This document shows, piece by piece, positions 35,094-43,420 of a DNA stretch of 64,000 bases; within the stretch, counting starts at the first letter, position 1; every line of letters begins with the position of its first letter. Source of the stretch: Burkholderia sp. Ac-20365 (GTDB lineage Bacteria; Pseudomonadota; Gammaproteobacteria; Burkholderiales; Burkholderiaceae). The position numbers were made by a program, and so were the translations under genes. The stretch is from NCBI RefSeq assembly GCF_017104715.1, contig NZ_JAAGPI010000023.1, positions 62,001 through 126,000 of the forward strand, given 5' to 3'. The notes beneath the pieces were generated by a model, which saw nothing but the letters and a program-made list of their open reading frames with translations, did no database searches and was not told the DNA's origin.

Positions 35094-35927
35094 ATGACAC
35101 ACTGGACGCTCGATCAGCAGTTCACGTATCGCGATCAGATGGTTCGTTATCGGGTCTTCGGCGACGGGCCGCCCATGGTACTGATTCACGGCACTCCGTT
35201 TTCGTCATGGGTATGGCACAGGATCGCGCCGCATCTCGCACAGGACCATACGGTCCATATTTACGATCTGCTCGGCTATGGGCAATCGGAGAAGCGTGAA
35301 GACCAGGACGTGTCGCTCGGCGTGCAGAATGGCCTGCTTGCCGCGCTGCTCGAACACTGGAAACTCGATGCACCCGATGTCGTCGCGCATGACTTCGGCG
35401 GCGCGACGGCGCTGCGCGCGCATCTGATAGATGGTTGCGACTACGCGAGCCTTACGCTGATCGATCCCGTCGCGGTTGCGCCGTGGGGCTCGCCGTTCGT
35501 GCGGCACGTGCGCGAACACGCCGCGGCGTTCGCCGGCCTGCCCGCATACATTCATAAAGCCATCGTCGATGCGTACATTCGTGGCGCGCTCGCCAGGCCG
35601 ATATCCGACGACGATCTCGCGCCCTATGTCGCGCCGTGGCTAGGCGACGTGGGGCAAGCGGCGTTTTATCGCCAGATCGCGCAGATGGATCAGCGCTACA
35701 CCGATGAGGTCGAAGCGCGTTACGCGCAAATGCGCTGCCGCACGCAGATCCTGTGGGGCGAGGACGATGAGTGGATTCCGATCGAACGCGGCCAGCACCT
35801 GGCCAGCGTCATTCCGCACGCGCGCTTTCAGCCCGTGCCGAATGCCGGGCATCTGATGCAGGAAGATGCGCCCGAAGCAATCGTCGCCGCGGTGCTGAGG
35901 TTTATCGGCTCAGCACCGGCGAGATGA
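35094..35927 (+). CDS. Alpha/beta hydrolase with Asp nucleophile (dehalogenase/epoxide-hydrolase type)
   Basis: 277 residues, complete alpha/beta-hydrolase fold. Oxyanion region LIHGTPFSSWVW (about 30-41). At the nucleophile elbow, where esterases have GxSxG, it reads AHDFGG, making D100 the nucleophile. That is the arrangement of haloalkane dehalogenases and epoxide hydrolases, which form an alkyl-enzyme ester. The acid is probably in WGEDDEWIP and the base His in NAGHLMQED. A cap domain lies between about 130 and 210. The substrate is unknown. It converges on the LysM gene. Confidence 0.75.
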   Translation: MTHWTLDQQFTYRDQMVRYRVFGDGPPMVLIHGTPFSSWVWHRIAPHLAQDHTVHIYDLLGYGQSEKREDQDVSLGVQNGLLAALLEHWKLDAPDVVAHDFGGATALRAHLIDGCDYASLTLIDPVAVAPWGSPFVRHVREHAAAFAGLPAYIHKAIVDAYIRGALARPISDDDLAPYVAPWLGDVGQAAFYRQIAQMDQRYTDEVEARYAQMRCRTQILWGEDDEWIPIERGQHLASVIPHARFQPVPNAGHLMQEDAPEAIVAAVLRFIGSAPAR

Positions 35928-35940
35928 AAAGAAACGGGGA

Positions 35941-36891
35941 TTATCCGCGCTGATGCGGCAGAAAGGGCATCGGGTCGATGGGCTTGCCGTCGTGGCGCAG
36001 TTCGAACAGCACTGAGACACGCGAGTTGTTTTCGCTGCCCATTTCGGCGATCTGCTGCCCCTTGCGCACGATATCGCCCATCTTCACCAGCAGCTTGCGG
36101 TTGTGCGCGTAAGCCGTGAGGAAATCCTTGTTGTGCTGCACGATGATCAAGCTGCCGTACTCGTTCAGCCCTGTGCCCGCATACATGACCTTGCCGTCCG
36201 CGGCAGCGCGGATAGGGTCGCCCGGCTTGCCGGCAATCTCGATGCCGCGCGTCTCGCCCGGCTGGAAGCCTTCGACCACGCTGCCCTGCGCCGGCCACAT
36301 CAACGCGACGCCTTTTGCATGCCGCGCGACTTCGGCGTTGACTTCACGCGCGTCGGCGGCGCTCGGCGCGGGTGCGCCTGTTACTGGTACTGGCGCCGCC
36401 GTGTTCGGAGCGCCGCTCGTGTTGCCGGCCGTCCCACTGCCTGCTGCTACGCTGGCAGCGGCTGGCGCACTCTTCGTGGCAGAAGCGGACGCCTGCGCGG
36501 AAGCAGAAGCAGAAGCAGGAGCCGCCGGCACCGCGACCATCTTCACTGCATCCGGCGACGACACCTTCAACGGCTGCCCGATATGCAGGCGCGAAGAAGT
36601 CTTCAGATGATTCCACGCGACGATCTGTTTGACCGTGACCTTGTTGCTGCGCGCGATACGAGCCAGCGAGTCGCCACGCTTCACCTTGTAGATCACGGGC
36701 GGCACGGGCTGCGCAACCATCTGCGTGGCAGGCGCTGCGGCGGTGGAATCGACAGCTGTTGTTTGCGCGGTCGATGCCGCGTCGTTGTTCTTTGCACCCT
36801 GCTCGCCGACTTGCGCGCAGGCACCCAACATAAAGGCGAGCGTGATGCTCGCAAAACTGGCCCAGTTCGTGTCGAATCCATTCTTCGACAT
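35941..36891 (-). CDS. NlpD-like lipoprotein (LysM plus degenerate M23)
   Basis: 316 residues. Lipobox MLGAC with the lipidated Cys at 25 when ATG 36891 is used; GGGAG lies just before it, so the longer frame to 37014 is rejected. One LysM domain (about 66-110: YKVKRGDSLARIARSNKVTV) is followed by an Ala/Ser-rich linker and a C-terminal M23/LytM domain (about 205-310). The metal ligands look lost: the usual HxxxD region reads GETRGIEIAG and the HxH region reads SVLFELRHDG. Like E. coli NlpD it probably activates an amidase rather than cutting peptidoglycan itself. The gene neighbours of classical nlpD are absent, so this is a paralogue. Confidence 0.82.
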   Translation of the reverse strand: MSKNGFDTNWASFASITLAFMLGACAQVGEQGAKNNDAASTAQTTAVDSTAAAPATQMVAQPVPPVIYKVKRGDSLARIARSNKVTVKQIVAWNHLKTSSRLHIGQPLKVSSPDAVKMVAVPAAPASASASAQASASATKSAPAAASVAAGSGTAGNTSGAPNTAAPVPVTGAPAPSAADAREVNAEVARHAKGVALMWPAQGSVVEGFQPGETRGIEIAGKPGDPIRAAADGKVMYAGTGLNEYGSLIIVQHNKDFLTAYAHNRKLLVKMGDIVRKGQQIAEMGSENNSRVSVLFELRHDGKPIDPMPFLPHQRG

Positions 36892-37319
36892 ATGCACTCC
36901 CGCCTTATTCGCGCATTGTTGTGTAAAGACCGGATGCTCGCGGTTCGCCCGAACAGCAGATGTCCATCGACACCCACGGACGGCGCGCAGCATGCCGCCT
37001 CGTTGCGGCCTCAACCTTCCGGCGTTACGCCGGGATCAATCCACCTGACACGGAGCCGCGTCGAAAATGATGCGATCTTCCGCTAAAGGGGTCGGATTGA
37101 CCATTCAGATCAAAGCCGCATTGTAAAGTGCAGGCACCGGAAAACGCGGCACGCGAACACTCTGATACAAAATCCTGAATCGGCGTAATTTTGGGTGGAT
37201 CGCAGGTAGATCGACAGCCGTTTCAACCATGCGTCACACAAGGCCGCTCAATTCCATATCGGCACGCCGTGCGCGAAACTTGAGACACACGACGTGCAGC
37301 CATCAATACGGAGACGACC
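36892..37319. other. 428-base intergenic region
   Basis: Divergent spacer between the NlpD-like and SRPBCC genes. No gene, hairpin or repeat stands out. Confidence 0.35.
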
Positions 37320-37727
37320 ATGACGGAAACTGTCGAAGCGAAGACGATCGGCGTGACGATCGCGCGCGACTGGCGCGAGGCGTACGCGTTCATGGAGCAT
37401 CCACTGTCTTTCGCGCAATGGGCGTCGGGGCTCGGCAAGCCGCTGCGCGGTGAAGGCGCGCAATGGACCTTCGAAAGCGCGGACGGCCGCCCCGTCGCCG
37501 TGCGCTTCACGCCGCGCAATCCGTACGGCGTGCTGGACCACTATGTGAGCACCGGACAGGGCGACGAGATCTATATACCGATGCGCGTCGTCGCCAACCG
37601 CGACGGCTGCGAAGTGATGCTCACCCTGCTCCGGACCGCAGGCATGAGCGACGCGCAATTCGCCGCTGACGCGCAATGGGTCGCACGCGATCTCGCGGCA
37701 CTGAAGCAGTTTCTCGAGAAACAGTAA
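37320..37727 (+). CDS. SRPBCC-fold protein
   Basis: 135 residues, a single START/Bet v1-like (polyketide-cyclase/AHSA1) domain over its full length: HPLSFAQWASGLG near the start, VAVRFTPRNPYGVLDHYVS in the middle, and a long C-terminal helix (FAADAQWVARDLAALKQFLE). Such proteins bind hydrophobic ligands; the function here is unknown. It converges on the DeoR gene 12 bases away. Confidence 0.75.
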   Translation: MTETVEAKTIGVTIARDWREAYAFMEHPLSFAQWASGLGKPLRGEGAQWTFESADGRPVAVRFTPRNPYGVLDHYVSTGQGDEIYIPMRVVANRDGCEVMLTLLRTAGMSDAQFAADAQWVARDLAALKQFLEKQ

Positions 37728-37739
37728 GCCTCGCGCCGT

Positions 37740-38501
37740 TCACGCGCGCACGATCGAGACGCCGAGCGTTTCGAACGGCGCGGTCGCCGTTTCGGCCGCA
37801 CCCTTCTCGACGATGATCGTGCTCACAGCGTCGATGCCCGCAATCATGTACGCCGACGCCGCGTTCAGCTTTTCCGACGATGCCAGCACCACCGTCTCGG
37901 CCGCGCGGCCCATGAGCGCGCGTTTTACATACGCCTCTTCCAGATCGCCTGTGCTCAAGCCCGCTTCGGGGTGAACGCCCGTCACGCCCATGAAGTAGAG
38001 ATCGGCGCGGATATGGCCGAGCGTCTCGATCGCGGCCGCGCCCACCGTCACCATCGAATGGCGGAACAGCCGACCGCCGATCAGCACGATTTCCAGCGCC
38101 TCGTGCGCCGCCAGTTCGACGGCGACGCTCGGACTGTGCGTCACGATCGTCGCGTGGAGATCGGCAGGCAGATGGCGCGCCAGCTGGATTGCCGTCGTCC
38201 CGCCATCGACGAACGCGATCTGGCCGGGTGCGATCATCTGCGCCGCGGCCCGCCCGATCGCGGCCTTCGCTTCCGAGCCGATCGCCTGCCGGCCCGCGAG
38301 ATTCGCCACGGCTGGGGATGACGGCAACGCGCCACCGTGGACGCGCTGCAGTTTGCCCTCGGCAGCAAGCTCCCGCAGGTCGCGGCGCACCGTGTCTTCC
38401 GAAACACCGAATGCATCGCTGAGCGGCCTGGCTAGCACCTGGCCGTCGCGCTTCAGTGCTTCGAGGATCAGCTTCTTACGTTGGGAGGTCAGCATCGTCA
38501 T
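37740..38501 (-). CDS. DeoR/GlpR-family transcriptional regulator
   Basis: About 253 residues. HTH: LTSQRKKLILEALKRDGQVL then VSEDTVRRDLRELAAEGKLQ and RVHGG. Sensor domain: IAFVDGGTTAIQLARHLP and ATIVTHSPSVAVELAAH, then LIGGRLFRHSMVTVGAAAIE. Two ATGs (38501 and 38495) are near-equal candidates. It is divergent from nudK with 95 bases between. Its target could be nudK or a distant sugar pathway; the effector is probably a phosphosugar by family. Confidence 0.85.
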   Translation of the reverse strand: MTMLTSQRKKLILEALKRDGQVLARPLSDAFGVSEDTVRRDLRELAAEGKLQRVHGGALPSSPAVANLAGRQAIGSEAKAAIGRAAAQMIAPGQIAFVDGGTTAIQLARHLPADLHATIVTHSPSVAVELAAHEALEIVLIGGRLFRHSMVTVGAAAIETLGHIRADLYFMGVTGVHPEAGLSTGDLEEAYVKRALMGRAAETVVLASSEKLNAASAYMIAGIDAVSTIIVEKGAAETATAPFETLGVSIVRA

Positions 38502-38596
38502 TAGTCTGAGGGTGAGACAACTCGAATTGCACGATTTTTCTTGATTTTGCACGAATATGCACGATACCATGAATTCATTCGAACCGAGGAGGATGC

Positions 38597-39202
38597 ATGA
38601 GCGAGACGAATGAACGCGTGCGCATCGTCGATGTACAGCTGCTGTCCGACGACTGGTACGTGCTGAAGAAAACCACCTTCGACTACCGGCGTGCCGATGG
38701 CAGCTGGCAGCGGCAGAGCCGCGAGACTTATGACCGGGGCAATGGCGCAACGCTGCTGCTCTACGACCCGCGGCGGCGGACCGTCGTGCTGACGCGGCAG
38801 TTTCGCTTGCCCGCGTTCGTCAATGGGCACGAAGGGATGCTGATCGAAGCGCCCGCCGGCCTGCTCGAGGAGGCGTCGCCCGAAGAGAGGATTCGCGCTG
38901 AAGTGGAAGAGGAAACCGGCTATCGCGTGGCGAACGTGCGCAAGGTCTTCGAGGCATTCATGAGTCCAGGCTCGGTGACCGAGAAGCTCTATTTCTTCAT
39001 TGCCGAATACGATGCCGATTCGCGCGTCGGCCGGGGTGGCGGCATTGCGGACGAAGGCGAAGATATCGAAGTACTCGAATTGCTCATCGACGATGCGCTA
39101 GCAATGATCGCTGGCGGCGAGATCATGGATGGCAAGACCATCATGCTGTTGCAGTATGCGGCGCTTCATCTGTTCGCAAATAATGGTGTGATGGCAATCT
39201 AA
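38597..39202 (+). CDS. nudK: GDP-mannose pyrophosphatase NudK (Nudix)
   Basis: 201 residues, matching E. coli NudK closely in wording: APAGLLEEASPEERIRAEVE then EETGYRVANVRKVFEAFMSP, SVTEKLYFFIAEYDADSR and GEIMDGKTIMLLQY. The Nudix EExGx core is intact (EEETGY). NudK hydrolyses GDP-mannose to GMP and mannose 1-phosphate. GAGGAGG just before ATG 38597 is a strong ribosome site. GDP-mannose is a common exopolysaccharide precursor, so it could influence the EPS locus 3 kb on; that is speculation. A shared terminator separates it from the porin. Confidence 0.9.
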   Translation: MSETNERVRIVDVQLLSDDWYVLKKTTFDYRRADGSWQRQSRETYDRGNGATLLLYDPRRRTVVLTRQFRLPAFVNGHEGMLIEAPAGLLEEASPEERIRAEVEEETGYRVANVRKVFEAFMSPGSVTEKLYFFIAEYDADSRVGRGGGIADEGEDIEVLELLIDDALAMIAGGEIMDGKTIMLLQYAALHLFANNGVMAI

Positions 39203-39212
39203 TTGCGCCAAT

Positions 39213-39249
39213 AAAAAAACCCGTCGGGCTTCGAATGAAGCGCGACGGG
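39213..39249 (-). terminator. Rho-independent terminator of the porin gene
   Basis: CCCGTCG/CGACGGG plus inner GCTTC/GAAGC stem with loop GAAT; seven A on the plus strand (39213-39219) form the U-tract on the minus strand. It lies about 50 bases past the porin stop and may also act on nudK. Confidence 0.8.
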
Positions 39250-39298
39250 AAATGCGTGGAAATCTGACGACACGAATGTCGCTTGCTACATTACGCGA

Positions 39299-40450
39299 TC
39301 AGAACTTGTGGCGGATCGCCGCGCGGAACGCGAGCTGGTTCGACGTCGACGACGGCGCCTGCGTGCCGAGAATGAACGCGTTGTCCATGATCGAGTTCGT
39401 CGAGTCGCCTGCAACCTTCTGGTACACGCCCTGCACGTAGAAGTCGGTGCGCTTCGAGATGTTGTAGTCCGCCATCAGGCCAACCGTATGAACCTTCGGC
39501 TTGACGCTACCCGTCGATGCGTCGTAGTTCTCCAACGTGTACACGTATTCGCCACCAACGTAGAAGGCAGGCGTCACCTGGTACTTCGCGTTCAGTTCGA
39601 AGTTCTGGAAGCGCAGGCGATTCAGCGTCGAGCCTGCTGAAACGATTGCGCCCGGCGTGCCGAGGTAGCCGTTGCCCGTCGGGTTGTGGTAATCCGAGTT
39701 CGTGTAAGCGAAGCCGACCGTCGCCGAGCCGAACGTGTAGTTGATGCCTGCGCCGAACACGCGCATGCGTTGCGCGAAGAAGCTGGCGTCGTTGGTTGCA
39801 ATTGCACCCGCCGACGTGGCGCCTGTGTTGTTCGCCTGCAGATACGCAGCCGCGAGCAGCAGACCACCCGTCGCGTATTGCGCACCGAAGCTGTACTGAC
39901 GGTTGTTGGCGAAATTCGTATCGTTGCTGAAGCTATACGTGCCGCCGAACTGGAAGCCGGCAATGTCCGGGCTCGCGTACTTGACCGTGTTGTTGACGCG
40001 GAACGAGTTGTCCGTATTGTCGTTATCGAACGGGTGCGAGAACAGATAGCCGGACCAGTTGCCGTTCGACGTCGTTTGCGCGAGGTAGTCGACGACGGAA
40101 TCGTATTGACGGCCCAACGTAATCGTACCGAAGCGGTCATTCGACACACCAACGTACGCCTGACGGCCGAACATGCGGCCACCCTGCCCCGCACGGCCGC
40201 TATTCAGGTCGTAGCCGCTTTCCAGCTGGAAGATCGCCTTGTTGCCACCACCAAGATCTTCCGCACCCTTCAGGCCCCAGCGGCTGCCCTGCGCATAGCC
40301 GCTTTGCAGCTCGACAACGCTATGGCCGCCGACGCTATTCGTGTAGTTGACGCCTTCGTCGATCACGCCATACAGCGTGACGCTGCTTTGTGCGAACACG
40401 GGAGCGGCGAACGCAGCCGTAGCGGCTAGCGCGAGGATCTGTTTCTTCAT
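39299..40450 (-). CDS. Gram-negative porin (Burkholderia OmpC-like)
   Basis: 383 residues. Signal peptide (1-20, MKKQILALAATAAFAAPVFA) then the standard opening QSSVTLYGVIDEGVNYTNSV and RWGLKGAEDLGGGNKAIFQL. Further blocks GRQAYVGVSNDRFGTITLGR and the C-terminal Phe (AIRHKF) are typical of 16-stranded trimeric porins in Burkholderiales. ATG 40450 gives a proper signal peptide; the frame extends to 40513 without one. Monocistronic with its own terminator. Confidence 0.95.
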   Translation of the reverse strand: MKKQILALAATAAFAAPVFAQSSVTLYGVIDEGVNYTNSVGGHSVVELQSGYAQGSRWGLKGAEDLGGGNKAIFQLESGYDLNSGRAGQGGRMFGRQAYVGVSNDRFGTITLGRQYDSVVDYLAQTTSNGNWSGYLFSHPFDNDNTDNSFRVNNTVKYASPDIAGFQFGGTYSFSNDTNFANNRQYSFGAQYATGGLLLAAAYLQANNTGATSAGAIATNDASFFAQRMRVFGAGINYTFGSATVGFAYTNSDYHNPTGNGYLGTPGAIVSAGSTLNRLRFQNFELNAKYQVTPAFYVGGEYVYTLENYDASTGSVKPKVHTVGLMADYNISKRTDFYVQGVYQKVAGDSTNSIMDNAFILGTQAPSSTSNQLAFRAAIRHKF

Positions 40451-40941
40451 TGGACGATCTCCGATTTTGGTAGATATGCTGGTTGGCGCGGGTTCAGGAT
40501 TTAACTTTTTCATTCGGCATGCTTACTATTTGCGCAGCTTCTTGCCGGTTTGCTTGCGGGTGTGCCCGTATTTTTTGAATCAGGGTGCATGCAACGGACG
40601 AGATGCTGCCCGAGCCGTTTCATGCCGTCTAGTTGAAGGCTAAACAGTTGTAGAAATCGTTGTGAAATGCCCACGTTTGGTGCATCAATTCGTGGGATTG
40701 AATGGGTCTGTAGGGGATGTTCGAGTTCTTGTGGCGCAGATTCGTTAAAAGTTTCGCGCATGAAACTTCCGCGCTTTGAATCGGAATTGTCCGATAGGAC
40801 GTATTGAAATGTCTTCGTATTCTCTGCGCCTTTAGAGGGCGTAGTTTGAAGCAACTGCTGAGCAACCACATTCGATTGCGCCGTCGACCAACCCCTGGAC
40901 TACGTCACATGTCCAGACCGTCACACTGCAGGGAGGCATGG
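40451..40941. promoter_or_regulatory. Intergenic region before the EPS regulator, with two dyads
   Basis: 491 bases between the porin start and the AraC-type gene, AT-richer than its surroundings. Two perfect dyads lie 11 bases apart: AAGTTTC-GCGCAT-GAAACTT (40749-40768) and ATCGGA-ATTG-TCCGAT (40780-40795), some 150-190 bases before the regulator start. They may be operators for the regulator itself or for the porin. No gene is seen; the frame opening at 40804 starts in this stretch but its first 46 codons are unsupported. Confidence 0.45.
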
Positions 40942-41934
40942 ATGAAGTCGAATCATTGCGACGTCATACGCAGTCCGCGCAACGCTGTATTGAGGCAAGG
41001 CATCGGGTGCCAGACTCATCTCATCGGGGTGGCCGTATTCGACGGGTTCTCGATGCTGCCTGCGGCAGAAGTCATCGATGTGTTTGACAAGGCCAATCAG
41101 GTCTTGGCCGCGACGCATGCCGGCATGTCTTGCTATAGGACCGTATTTGTGTCCATTCACGGTGGCCGCGTCTCGAGTTCGGCGAGAGTCGATGTGCTGA
41201 CGAAAAAGATTGACCATCTCGGCAACGCGCGGGCGCTGTTCTTCGCACGCGACAACGCCGGACTAACCACTTCACACCATTCGGAATTAATACAGCGCCT
41301 TCGCGCCGCGACAGCTGATCCTTACGATTTGATCGCAATGACAGACGGCAGCGCACCGTCATCGTCGGCAAGTATCCTGCGCTCTTCGTTTCGTCATGAC
41401 GAGATAGTCACACAAATTGACGCAAGCATTGATGGCATAGCGGGTATCGCTGCGCATTCTCATGCAAAGCGATCGGCAGTTGCACGCGCGCTGGAATTGA
41501 TCAGGCAGGACTTCGGCGTAGCCTTGCAGCGTCGCGTAATCGAACTCTGTGCCAACAATACCGCTCTCCCAGAATTGCCCGCTATCACAAGAGACAGCTG
41601 CAAATCAATCAAGCGGAAGATACAAGAGAGTGCGCAATGGATCACGAGCAATTGCAATAGGCCGATTTCCGTGACATTGGCCGCCCAAACCGCTGGAATG
41701 AGCGACCGTTCCTATTTGCGCCATTTTCGCGAGCAGATGGGTGTCAAACCATCTGAATATCTACGGCACTCGCGCATAGGACTCGCCACGAAAATGCTGG
41801 AAACGACCGATCTACCGGTGGACAAAATTGCCCGACGCTGCGGCCTGACAAGCGGCGAAAGTCTCGCAAGACTATTCAGGGACATTTTGGGCATCGCGCC
41901 CACAGAATATCGCAGTCGATTGCGTGCGATATAA
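40942..41934 (+). CDS. GlxA-type AraC-family regulator at the EPS locus
   Basis: 330 residues. The N-terminal half (about 25-200) follows the DJ-1/PfpI-like fold of GlxA regulators: IGVAVFDGFSMLPAAEVIDV and a region replacing the catalytic elbow (LIAMTDGSAPSSSAS), with no Cys nucleophile, so it is a sensor. The C-terminal 100 residues are the AraC double HTH: SVTLAAQTAGMSDRSYLRHF then LPVDKIARRCGLTSGESLAR and LGIAPTEYRSRL. GGAGG five bases before ATG 40942 fixes the start. It lies directly before the sugar transferase gene and is the probable regulator of exopolysaccharide production. Confidence 0.82.
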   Translation: MKSNHCDVIRSPRNAVLRQGIGCQTHLIGVAVFDGFSMLPAAEVIDVFDKANQVLAATHAGMSCYRTVFVSIHGGRVSSSARVDVLTKKIDHLGNARALFFARDNAGLTTSHHSELIQRLRAATADPYDLIAMTDGSAPSSSASILRSSFRHDEIVTQIDASIDGIAGIAAHSHAKRSAVARALELIRQDFGVALQRRVIELCANNTALPELPAITRDSCKSIKRKIQESAQWITSNCNRPISVTLAAQTAGMSDRSYLRHFREQMGVKPSEYLRHSRIGLATKMLETTDLPVDKIARRCGLTSGESLARLFRDILGIAPTEYRSRLRAI

Positions 41935-42000
41935 AAATAGATGTGAAGCAGAGTCCAAGAAAGAACCATGCATATTTAACGTCATTGGTCAATACAAAAG

Positions 42001-43371
42001 ATGCTGACTCCATTTGCAAAAGCCGCAGACCTTATCTGTATTACAGGCGCGGCGATCCTTTCCCAAAGCGTTATCTTTAGCGACCGATCTTCGTTTTCTC
42101 ACATCGACGGCTTGCTAGGTCTGCTAGGTTTCGTTCTTCCATTCATGACGTTTCGGCTGACCAGGGTGTACAAGCCATTCCGTTATGACTCACCGCTCAG
42201 CGGCGCGCTGCGCGCAATCCTCGCCTGGCTTGCTTCGCAGTTAATTCTGATTGCGATCTCTCATGGCTATCCAGACGGTGAGATGCGGGACCGATGGTTC
42301 CTCTGCTGGACACTGACAGCCGCATGCGCACTCGTCGCGGCGCGCTTCACAATACATGCATTGTCGTCCTTGTTCAGACCGCGTCAATTTGCACCGACGC
42401 GTATTGCAATAGTTGCCTCAAAGGTATCCAGTGACGATCTCGTCGCGCAGATTGCCGCACACACGAGCATGGCCTTCATACCGGAGGTCATTTTCGACCC
42501 TTCGCTTCGCGTCAATACGACAATCGACCGGATAGCCGCTGTACGCGATATGAACGCGTTCAAGCAGTACGTTGAGGCTCAAAAAATTCGTGAAATCTGG
42601 ATTCTGAACAATCCACTCAGACCGGTTTCAGTCGAGCATCTCTTAAGCGAGTTTCGCGACGACTTCATCAACATCCGCGTTCTACCCATTTCGAGCGTGG
42701 GAACCGGGAGCGGCTCCCCGATTGGTCACTACAGGGGCATCCCTGTCCTGAACCTGCTAGCGGCACCTGAACGCGGTTGGGACATTTTTCCTAAAGAAGT
42801 ATTCGATCGTCTTTTTTCCTTCTTTATCCTGCTTGCGATCCTCCCGCTTTTACTGTTGATCGCCGCCCTGATCAAGCTATCTTCGCCCGGCCCCGTTCTT
42901 TTTCGGCAATACCGCAAGGGGATCAACGGCGATGTTTTCTCCATCTACAAGTTCCGCACCATGTTTGTGGGCGCTGACAAACCGGGTTCAGTTGTACAGG
43001 CCCGTAGAGGCGACGCGCGCATCACAAAAATTGGAGGCTGGCTACGGCGTACCAGTCTTGATGAGTTGCCGCAGTTTCTGAACGTGCTAAAAGGTGAAAT
43101 GTCCGTTGTCGGGCCACGCCCGCACGCCGTCGAACACGACGAATACTACAAGGAACTTGTTCAGCACTATATGTTCCGTTACCGGATCAAACCGGGGATC
43201 ACCGGGTGGGCGCAGATCAATGGATACAGGGGTGAGACGGCGGAAATCGAAAAGATGGAAGCACGCGTCAAGTTCGATATGTTCTACATTCAAAACTGGT
43301 CGTTCTGGCTAGACATCAAAATCATTGCGCTGACAATCATCAAAGGATTCGTAAGCAAGAGTGCCTACTGA
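42001..43371 (+). CDS. Undecaprenyl-phosphate sugar (glucose) phosphotransferase
   Basis: 456 residues, polyisoprenyl-phosphate hexose-1-phosphate transferase of the WcaJ/EpsB type. Four or five N-terminal membrane helices, a CoA-binding-like middle domain (about 135-235), then a further helix and the C-terminal transferase core (about 265-456): SSPGPVLFRQYRKGINGDVF then IYKFRTMF, RRTSLDELPQFLNVLKGEMS and VVGPRPHAVEHDEYY, plus KPGITGWAQINGYRGET. It loads the first sugar phosphate onto undecaprenyl phosphate at the inner membrane. It runs opposite to the remaining EPS genes and converges on the GH71 gene 49 bases away. Confidence 0.92.
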   Translation: MLTPFAKAADLICITGAAILSQSVIFSDRSSFSHIDGLLGLLGFVLPFMTFRLTRVYKPFRYDSPLSGALRAILAWLASQLILIAISHGYPDGEMRDRWFLCWTLTAACALVAARFTIHALSSLFRPRQFAPTRIAIVASKVSSDDLVAQIAAHTSMAFIPEVIFDPSLRVNTTIDRIAAVRDMNAFKQYVEAQKIREIWILNNPLRPVSVEHLLSEFRDDFINIRVLPISSVGTGSGSPIGHYRGIPVLNLLAAPERGWDIFPKEVFDRLFSFFILLAILPLLLLIAALIKLSSPGPVLFRQYRKGINGDVFSIYKFRTMFVGADKPGSVVQARRGDARITKIGGWLRRTSLDELPQFLNVLKGEMSVVGPRPHAVEHDEYYKELVQHYMFRYRIKPGITGWAQINGYRGETAEIEKMEARVKFDMFYIQNWSFWLDIKIIALTIIKGFVSKSAY

Positions 43372-43420
43372 GCGAATGTTACTAATGAGCGTGGAAGAGC
43401 ACTCGATGTGCCCTCCGCGC

